Shown here: in pieces, positions 1 to 6,296 of the stretch
Numbering within the stretch: position 1 is the stretch's first letter
Layout: every line of letters starts with the position of its first letter
Origin: Gammaproteobacteria bacterium
Lineage (GTDB): Bacteria > Pseudomonadota > Gammaproteobacteria > Pseudomonadales > DSM-25080
Reading direction: 5' to 3'
Assembly (NCBI GenBank): GCA_013372965.1
Contig: JABXIR010000157.1
Span: 1-6,585, forward strand
DNA: 6,585 nucleotides
The notes under the pieces: model-generated
What the model saw: only the letters and a program-made list of their open reading frames with translations
Database searches by the model: none
Told to the model about the DNA's origin: nothing
Translations under genes and position numbers: made by a program

Positions 1-500
1 AGCCGCAAACGACTTTTCACGGTTCCTAAGGGAACGTCCAAATCGGCTGCTATCTCGCTTTGAGACTTCGACTCGAAATAGGTTTTGTAAACCACCTGAC
101 GCTGCTCGATTGTCAGGTTACTGAGCAATTTACGCACAGTTTCTTTATTTAGATCACCGTCTGTATCAATTTCGGAATCTTCGTCAATCACGTCCGGCCA
201 AAGTTCTGCGCTGGTTACGGGCTGCCTTCCGAGCTTGCGGAGCCAATCGATCTTTTTGTTTCGAGCAATAGTATAAATCCAAGTAGACGCACTCGCCTTC
301 GATTCGTTGAACTGCACCGCTCTATCCCAAACGGCGTACATCGTCTCTTGAATAATTTCTTCTGCATTTTGAGGAGAAAGCCCCCCTTTTTGCAGAAACG
401 CCTTCAACTTCGGTGCTACGGCGAGAAACAGTCGAGAAAACGCGTCTCGATCACGATCTTCCGCAATCTTCGCCATCAGTTGGTTTAGGTTAACGTCCAT
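1..500 (-). CDS. ECF-type RNA polymerase sigma factor, RpoE/ChrR-like class (3' end outside window)
   Basis: This is an extracytoplasmic-function sigma factor that would direct RNA polymerase to a stress regulon. I translated the open frame from the ATG at 500 down to the window edge: 166 codons with no stop. Region sigma-2 spans about residues 21-86, including QETMYAVWDRA (51-61) and the STWIYTIARNKKIDWLR stretch (72-88). A strongly acidic linker follows (8 Asp/Glu in residues 103-116). Region sigma-4 starts near 120, with the helix-turn-helix SEIAADLDVPLGTVKSRLR (148-166) cut by the edge. The KASASTWIYTIARN pattern resembles the sigma factors paired with ChrR-type zinc cupin anti-sigmas, as in Rhodobacter RpoE; that assignment is from memory of the family. 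The protein is divergent from the lipid-modification operon at 655-5096, which it probably controls. The missing part is only the last few tens of residues. Its Shine-Dalgarno is weak (AAGAAG about 9 nt upstream). An anti-sigma gene would be expected just off the left edge. Confidence 0.93.
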   Translation of the reverse strand, partial: MDVNLNQLMAKIAEDRDRDAFSRLFLAVAPKLKAFLQKGGLSPQNAEEIIQETMYAVWDRAVQFNESKASASTWIYTIARNKKIDWLRKLGRQPVTSAELWPDVIDEDSEIDTDGDLNKETVRKLLSNLTIEQRQVVYKTYFESKSQSEIAADLDVPLGTVKSRLR

Positions 501-529
501 GGGAGCACTTCTTTCATTAGATCAAGCAA

Positions 530-566
530 CTTTACCGAAGCCACCTACACTCGTAAAGATTCGGTA
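530..566. repeat. Overlapping inverted repeats, candidate operator
   Basis: TACCGAA (533-539) and TTCGGTA (560-566) form a perfect 7-bp inverted repeat with a 20-nt spacer. A second perfect pair, CTTTAC (530-535) and GTAAAG (553-558), overlaps it with a 17-nt spacer. Both pairs sit 30-66 bp upstream of the sigma gene start, where a regulator could act on the sigma promoter. The spacers are long for a simple dimer site, and matches of 6-7 bp can occur by chance, so the functional reading is weak. Confidence 0.3.
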
Positions 567-571
567 TGTAC

Positions 572-585
572 GTGAACAGTGAACA
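572..585 (+). repeat. Tandem heptamer GTGAACA x2
   Basis: Two exact, adjacent copies of GTGAACA lie at 572-578 and 579-585, about 70-80 bp upstream of the first operon gene and just before the TTGACT element. A 7-bp period is not a helical turn, so a pair of monomers on one face is unlikely. It could be an activator half-site pair or a chance duplication. Confidence 0.35.
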
Positions 586-589
586 CAAT

Positions 590-616
590 TTGACTAAACC
601 GATCTTATTAGATAAA
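590..616 (+). promoter_or_regulatory. Possible promoter for the operon
   Basis: TTGACT (590-595) is close to the sigma-70 -35 consensus. GATAAA (611-616) matches four of six -10 bases, but the 15-nt spacer is short. The AT-rich stretch 605-616 and the distance to the ATG at 655 are compatible with transcription starting near 620-625. An ECF promoter overlapping this element is equally possible; CGTAAAG at 617-623 would be its -10. Confidence 0.25.
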
Positions 617-641
617 CGTAAAGCCTGCACAACAAAGAATA

Positions 642-647
642 AAGGTG
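642..647 (+). promoter_or_regulatory. Ribosome binding site of the NTF2-like gene
   Basis: AAGGTG lies 7 nt upstream of the ATG at 655. It supports that ATG as the true start and so fixes the beginning of the operon's coding part. Confidence 0.6.
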
Positions 648-654
648 CAACAAC

Positions 655-1116
655 ATGCTCGATTCCACTGTATTACCTTTTAATGAATTGAAACCGGTCA
701 CTAAGGTCCAGCGGCTGTTTGCCAATCTGAACCGCGATGCTGTCACACTCGACAACTTCGCCACGGTGTACAGTGAAGACATTGTTTTTGTTGATCCAGC
801 ACATGAGATTCAGGGGCTTGAGCAGCTGGTTCGCTACTCTCAATCAATGTACGACAATGTCATTTCGTGTCGCTTTGAATTCACGGGTGTCGTCGAGTCA
901 GAGCAAAGTGCCGTGCTCACCTGGAACATGGTGCTGCAGCATCCGAAACTCAATAAAGGAGCTACGTTTGAAGTACCCGGTTGCAGTCACATCGAGTTCG
1001 ATTCGAAACTCATTACCTACCACCGTGATTACTTCGATCTAGGGTCCATGATTTACGAGAGAGTTCCTGTACTAGGAATGATCGTTCGCAAAATCAAGCG
1101 TGGGCTGGGAAAATGA
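655..1116 (+). CDS. NTF2-like / SnoaL-like superfamily protein
   Basis: A 153-residue protein with the length and pattern of a single NTF2-like (SnoaL/ketosteroid-isomerase type) alpha+beta cone domain. Visible features are the N-terminal helices, VYSEDIVFVDPAHEIQG (38-54) forming the strand-loop with an invariant-looking Asp-Pro, a WNMVLQHP strand (90-97), and the strand ending HRDYFDLGSMIYE (123-135). The C-terminal tail VPVLGMIVRKIKRGLGK (137-153) is hydrophobic then strongly basic, which suggests peripheral membrane contact. No catalytic role can be read off; such folds bind small hydrophobic ligands or act as isomerases or hydrolases. Proteins of this type recur as the first gene of operons with an SDR, a flavoprotein, DUF1365 and a CFA-family enzyme, so a role in handling modified acyl chains is plausible but inferred. 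AAGGTG supports the start. The stop overlaps the next gene's ATG (ATGA, 1113-1116). Confidence 0.9.
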   Translation: MLDSTVLPFNELKPVTKVQRLFANLNRDAVTLDNFATVYSEDIVFVDPAHEIQGLEQLVRYSQSMYDNVISCRFEFTGVVESEQSAVLTWNMVLQHPKLNKGATFEVPGCSHIEFDSKLITYHRDYFDLGSMIYERVPVLGMIVRKIKRGLGK

Positions 1117-1859
1117 GCCTAAATGTATGGATCACGGGCGGCACAAAAGGCATCGGTGCGTCATTAGCGAGCCTTTATCACGCAGATGGTGACAACGTAA
1201 TTGTTTCCGCTCGCAGTCGGCCTAACAACAGCGTCGGAACGTTTATCCCGCTCGATGCCTCCAGTCGAGAATCGGTCGAACAGACAATGGCAGAGCTGGC
1301 GTCTACATCACCCACGGTTGATGTCGCGATTCTCAATGCGGGAAACTGCGTTTACATGAACTCGGCAACCTTCAACGCTTCAGATGCGATCGAGTTGATG
1401 CAGGTCAACTACAGCGCCAACCTTGTCATCATTGAAAAAATCCTCCCACAACTTCGCAAAACGGTGGCCATCAAAGGCACAGCGAAACTGGTCTTAGTCT
1501 CCAGCAGCATTAGTTACCTACCACTACCGAAATCGGGTGCTTATGCGGCTACGAAAGCGGCTCTGACCGCATTGGGAGAAGCGCTAAGATACGATCTGGC
1601 AAACGAGAAGATCGACCTGCACATCGTGTCACCCGGATTTGTAGACACGCCACTTACCCAGAAAAACGATTTCTCTATGCCATTTTTAGTCAATTCCGAC
1701 GACGCCGCTGCCAAGATTAAAAAAGCGATCGCGAAAGGTACATTAGACATCTCATTCCCGAAAAGACTCGTTTGGATCCTGCACGCTATCGACTTCCTTC
1801 CGGCGCGACTCAAAACGAAATTGCTATCAAAAATATCAACGGTAGAGCAAACAAAATGA
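1113..1859 (+). CDS. Short-chain dehydrogenase/reductase (SDR family)
   Basis: A 248-residue classical SDR that would oxidise or reduce a hydroxyl/carbonyl group with NAD(P)(H). The Rossmann cofactor motif TGGTKGIG is at residues 8-15, followed by SARSR (32-36), where the basic residues hint at NADP preference. NAG is at 75-77, the structural Asn at 99 (QVNY), a serine cluster at 130-132 supplies the catalytic Ser, and YAATK (144-148) supplies the Tyr and Lys. SPGFVDTPLT (173-182) is the usual post-catalytic loop. The catalytic set is complete and the length is normal (about 250). The C-terminal stretch LVWILHAIDFLPARLKTKLL (219-238) is hydrophobic and basic, which would suit membrane association. 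The gene overlaps its neighbours by ATGA at both ends, so it is an internal, coupled member of the operon. The substrate is unknown; a lipid-derived alcohol, ketone or aldehyde is the natural guess from context. Confidence 0.95.
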   Translation: MSLNVWITGGTKGIGASLASLYHADGDNVIVSARSRPNNSVGTFIPLDASSRESVEQTMAELASTSPTVDVAILNAGNCVYMNSATFNASDAIELMQVNYSANLVIIEKILPQLRKTVAIKGTAKLVLVSSSISYLPLPKSGAYAATKAALTALGEALRYDLANEKIDLHIVSPGFVDTPLTQKNDFSMPFLVNSDDAAAKIKKAIAKGTLDISFPKRLVWILHAIDFLPARLKTKLLSKISTVEQTK

Positions 1860-3115
1860 AGAATAAGAAAATCGCTGTGATCGGTGGAGGAATCTCGGGT
1901 TTAGTGAGCGCACACTTTCTGTCAGAGTCAAATTCCGTCACGTTGTTTGAGGCCAATGATTACATCGGCGGACACACAAATACTGAAATGGTCGACATCA
2001 AAGGCGTAAAGTATCCAGTAAACACTGGGTTCATTGTCTACAACGACTGGACTTATCCAAATTTTATCCGACTGATGGAGCGCCTCGACGTGAGAACCGA
2101 GGCTTCCGACATGAGCTTTAGCGTGCACTGTGAAAATACCGGACTTGAATACGCAGGCACTAATCTCAGTACGTTGTTCGCCCAACGAAAGAACCTTTTC
2201 AGTCGCAAGTTTTGGCGACTGATACGTGATATCGTGAAGTTCAATCGCGATGCCAAGAATGCGCTAGACAACAACAAACTCCTCGACAGCACGCTCGGTG
2301 AGTTTTTAGAAAGAAACAATTACAGTAGATACTTTAAGGATAAGTACCTCATCCCGATGGGTGCGGCTATATGGTCGGCTCCTGAAGACGTAATGCTCGA
2401 TTTCCCCTTGAGATTTTTTCTAAGATTCTTTAATAACCATGGCTTACTCAATATCGAAAATCGGCCTCAATGGAGGGTTCTTACGGGTGGTTCAGCGCAA
2501 TATATTGAACCGATCTGCAAGCCGTTCAAAGACAATATAAAACTAAACAGTCCTGTTACGAGGGTAGAGCGAACGGACAGTGAGTGTATCGTTCACATCC
2601 ATGGTCGTCCGCCTGAGCGATTCGACTACGTCGTTTTCGCCTGCCACTCGGACCAAGCTTTAGATATGATCGAGTTTCCAACAGACGACGAGCGGGCAAT
2701 CTTGGGCGCCATCCCATATCAGAACAACGAAGTCGTTCTTCATACAGATCAACGCATGATGCCGAAAAATAAGCGTTCGTGGGCCAGTTGGAACTATCAT
2801 CTCCCCGCAAGAAAAACGGAACGGGCAACGGTCACCTACCACATGAACCGCCTACAGAACTTAGAGGCCCCGGTCGAATTCCTCGTGACGCTCAACCGCA
2901 CCAGCGACATTGATGAATCAAAGATCATCCGAAAATTCAATTACGCTCATCCGGTGTTTAGCTCTGATAGCGACTGGGCACAAGATCGTCTCGGTGTTAT
3001 CAATGGGCAAAATCGAAGCTTTTTCTGCGGCGCGTACTGGCGCAATGGATTCCATGAAGATGGCGTCGTATCCGCTCTAAACACCCTAAAACTTATGGGC
3101 GTAGATACGTGGTAA
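1856..3115 (+). CDS. FAD-dependent amine-oxidase-like oxidoreductase (NAD(P)/FAD-binding)
   Basis: A 419-residue flavoprotein. The N-terminal dinucleotide-binding motif IAVIGGGISGL (6-16) is followed by the acidic FAD-ribose ligand Glu32 and the GGHTNT loop (38-43). The C-terminus has FFCGAYWRNGFHEDGVVSALN, the second FAD-contacting segment of this family. It belongs with the amine-oxidase/phytoene-desaturase-like fold, in the branch found beside DUF1365 and CFA-family genes, and not with true amine oxidases. An oxidation or desaturation of an acyl chain is a reasonable inference; the substrate is not proven. The ATG at 1856 was chosen because it places the FAD motif at the N-terminus and makes an ATGA overlap with the SDR stop. 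The frame is open back to 1772, but that extra 28 residues would lie inside the SDR gene and add nothing recognisable. In Rhodobacter sphaeroides I recall RSP1091, a gene of this neighbourhood, being needed for full sigma-E activation by singlet oxygen; equivalence is not verified. Confidence 0.93.
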   Translation: MKNKKIAVIGGGISGLVSAHFLSESNSVTLFEANDYIGGHTNTEMVDIKGVKYPVNTGFIVYNDWTYPNFIRLMERLDVRTEASDMSFSVHCENTGLEYAGTNLSTLFAQRKNLFSRKFWRLIRDIVKFNRDAKNALDNNKLLDSTLGEFLERNNYSRYFKDKYLIPMGAAIWSAPEDVMLDFPLRFFLRFFNNHGLLNIENRPQWRVLTGGSAQYIEPICKPFKDNIKLNSPVTRVERTDSECIVHIHGRPPERFDYVVFACHSDQALDMIEFPTDDERAILGAIPYQNNEVVLHTDQRMMPKNKRSWASWNYHLPARKTERATVTYHMNRLQNLEAPVEFLVTLNRTSDIDESKIIRKFNYAHPVFSSDSDWAQDRLGVINGQNRSFFCGAYWRNGFHEDGVVSALNTLKLMGVDTW

Positions 3116-3882
3116 GTACAGACTCCGCATTATTCGTTGGAAGTGTTTGGCACAAACGCTTCAGACCTCGCGTGCACGAGTTCAAGTATCCCACCTTTCA
3201 ATGCTTCCTTGATCTCGATGAACTGACAGGGATGCAGCGCCGATATCGTTTTTTCAGTGTAGATCGCCCCAATCTAATAAGTTTCAATCAGGCCGATTAT
3301 TTGGACCCTAACAGCGTAGGGCTTAAGCAGTCCGTTTTGGACTTTGCCAGCGCCTTTACAGAAGCTCGTGTGGATCGTGTCATGGTTCTATCCCAGCCGC
3401 GTATTTTTGGCCTAGCTTTCAACCCGTTGTCGCTGTTCTACCTCTACGGCAAAGATGAACTGGTCGGGTTAGTTGCCGAAGTGCACAACACGCCCTGGAA
3501 CGAAAGACACCGCTACTTCGTGCCAACCGAGCCGAAGCAAAGCATCCATCACTATGAGCACGCCAAAGGCTTTCATGTGTCACCTTTTAACCCGATGGAA
3601 CTCAACTACCGATGGCGCTTCAATGAGCCAACCGATGTATTATCGGTTAGCCTTGACGTTCGAAAGCAACAGGATCTTGACGCCCGCTACTTCTGCGCCT
3701 CCTTCTCTCTGGCACGCGAACCGATCGCCAAATTGTCTTCGTTATTAATCCGCTTTCCACTCGCCGCCGTAACTACCGTGATTCGAATCTATTACCACGC
3801 TTTTAAGCTATGGTTAAAAAAGGTGCCAGTTCACGATCACCCCAAAAGCAAGTCGACTAAGGAAAAGCAGGCCAAACAATGA
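3109..3882 (+). CDS. DUF1365 family protein
   Basis: A 257-residue DUF1365 protein of unknown biochemical role, almost always found beside the amine-oxidase-like flavoprotein and a CFA-family methyltransferase. Family motifs are visible in order: SALFVGSVWHKRFRP (6-20), HEFKYP (23-28), GLAFNPLSLFYLY (101-113), EVHNTPWNERHRY (124-136), KGFHVSPFNPMELNY (153-167) and IYYHAFKLWLKKVPVHDHP (227-245). The many conserved His, Asn and aromatic residues look like a ligand or metal site, but no catalytic mechanism is established. The start is GTG at 3109, giving a 7-nt overlap with the previous gene; no ATG fits upstream, and the first internal Met (residue 42) would delete the conserved N-terminus. The tail after residue 245 is short and lysine-rich. 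The stop overlaps the next ATG (3879-3882). Partnership with the flavoprotein in acyl-chain modification is inferred from gene order. Confidence 0.93.
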   Translation: MVSTDSALFVGSVWHKRFRPRVHEFKYPTFQCFLDLDELTGMQRRYRFFSVDRPNLISFNQADYLDPNSVGLKQSVLDFASAFTEARVDRVMVLSQPRIFGLAFNPLSLFYLYGKDELVGLVAEVHNTPWNERHRYFVPTEPKQSIHHYEHAKGFHVSPFNPMELNYRWRFNEPTDVLSVSLDVRKQQDLDARYFCASFSLAREPIAKLSSLLIRFPLAAVTTVIRIYYHAFKLWLKKVPVHDHPKSKSTKEKQAKQ

Positions 3883-5096
3883 AAACATTATCTGCCAACG
3901 ACGCTGTTGAAACCGGATACAAAACCCGTGGAGTATTCCAAAAAATGGTCTTTAAGGTTCTCAAAGATCTCCACCATGGGCATCTCACGATCGTCGACGG
4001 AGGTCGCAAGTATCTATTCGGTCACGACAAAACATTGCAGGCGACGATTGTCGTCCACGACTCATCATTCTATCGAGACATTGCTCTTGGTGGCAGTATT
4101 GGCGCGGGGGAAGCCTATATGATGGGCTCTTGGGACAGCCCTGACCTCACCAGTGTGATCCGTATCATGGCGCGTAATATACACCTAACTCAAGCACTCG
4201 ACGGTGGACTTGCGCTACTTACTGCGCCGTTTAAAAAGTGGTATCACCTTAAAAACAAAAACAGTCAGAGGCAGTCGAAACTCAACATCGCAAGGCACTA
4301 TGACCTGGGCAATGAATTCTTCAAGGAGTTCCTCGACCCAACCATGGCCTACTCATCAGGGATCTTCAACGACCAAGCGATCTCTATGGAGCAAGCCTCA
4401 GTGGCGAAATTCGAGCGAATATGCCAACAAATCGATCTACAGCGGGACGATCACCTGATTGAGATTGGTACCGGCTGGGGCGGCTTTGCGATCTACGCAG
4501 CACAAACTTATGGTTGCAAGGTCACCACGACAACGATCTCTGAAGAGCAGTACGCACTCTCAAAACAGCGAATCGAAGAACTCGGTCTCGAGTCTCAAAT
4601 CACACTTCTGAAAGACGACTATCGCCTTTTAGCGGGGCAGTTCGACAAGCTCGTATCCATTGAAATGATTGAAGCGGTCGGCTGGGAATACCTAGATACA
4701 TACTTTGATACATGTCGCCGTTTGCTCAAGCCAAAAGGAAAAGCGTGCATCCAAGCGATTACCATCAATGATGATCGATACGATGCCGCGCGGAAAAGTG
4801 TTGATTTTATCCAGCGCTACATCTTCCCAGGTGGCTTTTTGCCGAGCGTAGGCGCAATTTCGAGCCACTCCGCCAAAAACTCGCTGCGATTGGTCGACTA
4901 CTTTGACTTCGGACAATGTTACGCGGAGACGCTCAGACGCTGGCGAGAAGATTTCTCGCGTCGTATTGACACCATCAAACAACTCGGAATGAACGACACG
5001 TTCATCCGAATGTGGTTATTTTACTTTTGCTACTGTGAAGGCGGCTTCGATGAAAAAACAATCGGTGTCGGACACTTTACGTTCGAAGCCATCTAA
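3879..5096 (+). CDS. CFA-synthase family SAM-dependent methyltransferase acting on phospholipid acyl chains
   Basis: A 405-residue member of the cyclopropane-fatty-acyl-phospholipid synthase family, which transfers a methyl group from S-adenosylmethionine to the double bond of an unsaturated chain already in a membrane phospholipid. An N-terminal lipid-binding region (about 1-125) precedes the methyltransferase fold. ARHYDLGNEFF is at 138-148, the SAM motif LIEIGTGWGGFA at 193-204, MIEAVG at 263-268, RYIFPGG at 313-319 and ETLRRWREDF at 350-359. By hand alignment to E. coli Cfa, the bicarbonate-site residues Glu239 and Tyr317 correspond to Glu265 and Tyr348, but Cys139 corresponds to Ser160 (AYSSGIF) and His266 to Gln292 (CIQAITI). 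That pattern suggests the branch that may make methylated unsaturated chains (UfaM-like) in place of cyclopropanes. Length is near the family norm (E. coli Cfa is 382). It is the last operon gene, coupled by ATGA, with a terminator region directly after. Confidence 0.95.
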   Translation: MKTLSANDAVETGYKTRGVFQKMVFKVLKDLHHGHLTIVDGGRKYLFGHDKTLQATIVVHDSSFYRDIALGGSIGAGEAYMMGSWDSPDLTSVIRIMARNIHLTQALDGGLALLTAPFKKWYHLKNKNSQRQSKLNIARHYDLGNEFFKEFLDPTMAYSSGIFNDQAISMEQASVAKFERICQQIDLQRDDHLIEIGTGWGGFAIYAAQTYGCKVTTTTISEEQYALSKQRIEELGLESQITLLKDDYRLLAGQFDKLVSIEMIEAVGWEYLDTYFDTCRRLLKPKGKACIQAITINDDRYDAARKSVDFIQRYIFPGGFLPSVGAISSHSAKNSLRLVDYFDFGQCYAETLRRWREDFSRRIDTIKQLGMNDTFIRMWLFYFCYCEGGFDEKTIGVGHFTFEAI

Positions 5097-5101
5097 TATC
5101 T

Positions 5102-5150
5102 AAGAGCGAACAAAACGCGCGGGTCGCTCTTCTTACGTGTCGGAAGAGCG
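5102..5150. terminator. Convergent terminator region with two alternative hairpins
   Basis: AAGAGCGA (5102-5109) pairs perfectly with TCGCTCTT (5124-5131), an 8-bp stem with a 14-nt loop, between the stops of the converging CFA-family and MscS genes. CGCTCTTC (5125-5132) can instead pair perfectly with GAAGAGCG (5143-5150), an 8-bp stem with a 10-nt loop that runs into the 3' end of the MscS gene. The two stems share the middle arm and exclude each other. No long U-tract follows either stem on either strand, so classic intrinsic termination would be weak; the first stem is followed only by CTTACG on the plus strand. Confidence 0.55.
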
Positions 5151-6296
5151 GTCTTGACGTTGAACACTGAGGTGATCGCGAAAATGCACATCTCGCTGCG
5201 GAAATGGTACTTCTATCCCATATTCACGAAACGCATCGTCAATCGCCCAGAGATAATCAGAGAGTACGCGACGCGGCCGTTCCATGTTGCCCTTGCCGAT
5301 CCAAACGCCGAGTTCAAAATCAAGCGAGCTATCTCCGAAGCCAGTCATCCAAACGCTCGGTTCACGACCTTTGGTCTTAATCGTGTACGGAACCTTCGCC
5401 GCTGCTTCTAATACCGCTTTTTCCACCAATTCTTTATCACTGCCATACGCCACACCGAACGGAACCTTAAACCGCCGAAAGCTATCGAGTAAGGTCCAGT
5501 TTGTAACAAAGCCATTGGTCAACTCCGCATTAGGTAAAACCACATCAACATTATCGTTGGTTCGAACTCGAGTCGAGCGAAGCTGGATCTCCATGACTTC
5601 ACCGAATATCTCATCGTGAAGCTCAATATAGTCGCCGACTTTAATCGACCGCTCCAACATGATCGCAAGACCAGCCACAAAATTCTTTACGATATCCTGC
5701 AACCCCAAGCCCACGCCAATGCCAAGGGCACTCGCAATCATCGCCATGTGAGTCACATCAAAACCAAGCGCCGATACAGCAAAGAAAAATCCAACGACGA
5801 TAATTACATAATGAATCAACCGAGCGTATACGTATGCTTGCGCGGCGTTAAGAAATCGCGCACTGAGCAAACTGATACGAACGAGTCGACTCAATGTAAA
5901 CGCGATCGCCAGCACGATTAACGCCGCTAGCACCTGACTTAAGTGCAGCGTGTATTCAGCTATGGTAAATAATTCGAAATTCCAGATGAACGATAAATGT
6001 TCTGCCGCTTTAGAAGCGACGACAGAGAGGCTAAACACAGACGCAACAACGAGTGCGACGATATGTATCCAGCGTGAGTATTGGGCTTTACTATCGTCAT
6101 CTAAGTTTGAGCTCGAACGAATGCGGCTCGCAATAAATCGCGCAGCGACCTCGGCAACTAGAAAAACCACGACGACAGCAATCAGCTGACCAATCGTTAA
6201 TGAGAAATCAGCGGTGCTAAACAACTCGCTATTCGCGATCGTGCTGATCGTTTCTAACGTCTCTTCACTCGAAAAGGTCGATTCAGGCTCGCTCAT
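5133..6296 (-). CDS. MscS-family mechanosensitive ion channel
   Basis: A 387-residue inner-membrane channel of the small-conductance mechanosensitive family, which opens under membrane tension during osmotic downshock and releases solutes. Hydrophobic segments lie at about 33-57, 76-96, 117-140, 158-177 and 181-212, so about five membrane spans. The last is the Gly/Ala-rich pore helix ending ALGIGVGLGLQDIVKNFVAG (190-209). The beta domain follows: IKVGDYIEL (218-226), FGEVMEIQLRSTRVRT (231-246) and VVLPNAELTNGFVTNWT (252-268). The C-terminus ends with the usual IEVPFPQRDVHF (361-372). E. coli MscS has 286 residues and three spans; the extra length here is N-terminal spans, as in many mid-sized homologues. 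The start at 6296 overlaps the upstream gene's stop by ATGA, so the two are co-translated. It converges on the lipid operon and has no obvious functional tie to it beyond both concerning the membrane. Confidence 0.95.
   Translation of the reverse strand: MSEPESTFSSEETLETISTIANSELFSTADFSLTIGQLIAVVVVFLVAEVAARFIASRIRSSSNLDDDSKAQYSRWIHIVALVVASVFSLSVVASKAAEHLSFIWNFELFTIAEYTLHLSQVLAALIVLAIAFTLSRLVRISLLSARFLNAAQAYVYARLIHYVIIVVGFFFAVSALGFDVTHMAMIASALGIGVGLGLQDIVKNFVAGLAIMLERSIKVGDYIELHDEIFGEVMEIQLRSTRVRTNDNVDVVLPNAELTNGFVTNWTLLDSFRRFKVPFGVAYGSDKELVEKAVLEAAAKVPYTIKTKGREPSVWMTGFGDSSLDFELGVWIGKGNMERPRRVLSDYLWAIDDAFREYGIEVPFPQRDVHFRDHLSVQRQDRSSDT

Larger units (their letters stand above)
501..654. promoter_or_regulatory. 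Divergent intergenic control region between the sigma gene and the operon
   Basis: This 154-bp non-coding gap separates two genes transcribed away from each other, so it must hold promoters for both. It contains an inverted repeat (530-566), a tandem heptamer (572-585), a possible sigma-70-like promoter (590-616) and the ribosome binding site of the first operon gene (642-647). CGTAAAG occurs twice in the same orientation (552-558 and 617-623). CGTA resembles the -10 core of promoters used by RpoE/ChrR-class sigma factors, but I could not find a matching TGATC-type -35 at proper spacing upstream of either copy. Autoregulation and control of the operon by the sigma factor are therefore inferred from layout, not shown by a clear promoter match. 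Confidence 0.7.

Noticed and set aside
381..391. A5G6 run in the sigma gene as a programmed frameshift or sequencing-error site
   Set aside because: The reading frame is intact across it with conserved sigma-2 sequence on both sides, and the bases do not fit the X XXY YYZ slippery pattern.
518..526. TGATCT on the minus strand as a -35 element for an autoregulated sigma promoter
   Set aside because: A -10 at 16-19 nt spacing would fall at or inside the start codon at 500, leaving no leader, and no CGTA-like -10 is found there.
594..782. Minus-strand 62-codon open frame across the operon start
   Set aside because: It overlaps the promoter region and the NTF2-like gene start and has no ribosome binding site or recognisable product.
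1772..1855. Longer start for the flavoprotein, adding 28 residues upstream of 1856
   Set aside because: The extension lies in the SDR gene, has no recognisable sequence and would move the FAD motif away from the N-terminus; the ATG at 1856 gives the same ATGA junction seen elsewhere in the operon.
2053..2842. Several minus-strand open frames of 60-90 codons inside the flavoprotein gene
   Set aside because: They lie fully under a gene with clear family motifs, have no Shine-Dalgarno or recognisable protein and look like antisense shadows.
5154..6189. Plus-strand open frames (79-111 codons) opposite the MscS gene
   Set aside because: The minus-strand gene has unmistakable MscS motifs throughout; the opposite frames have odd, low-complexity composition and no family signal.
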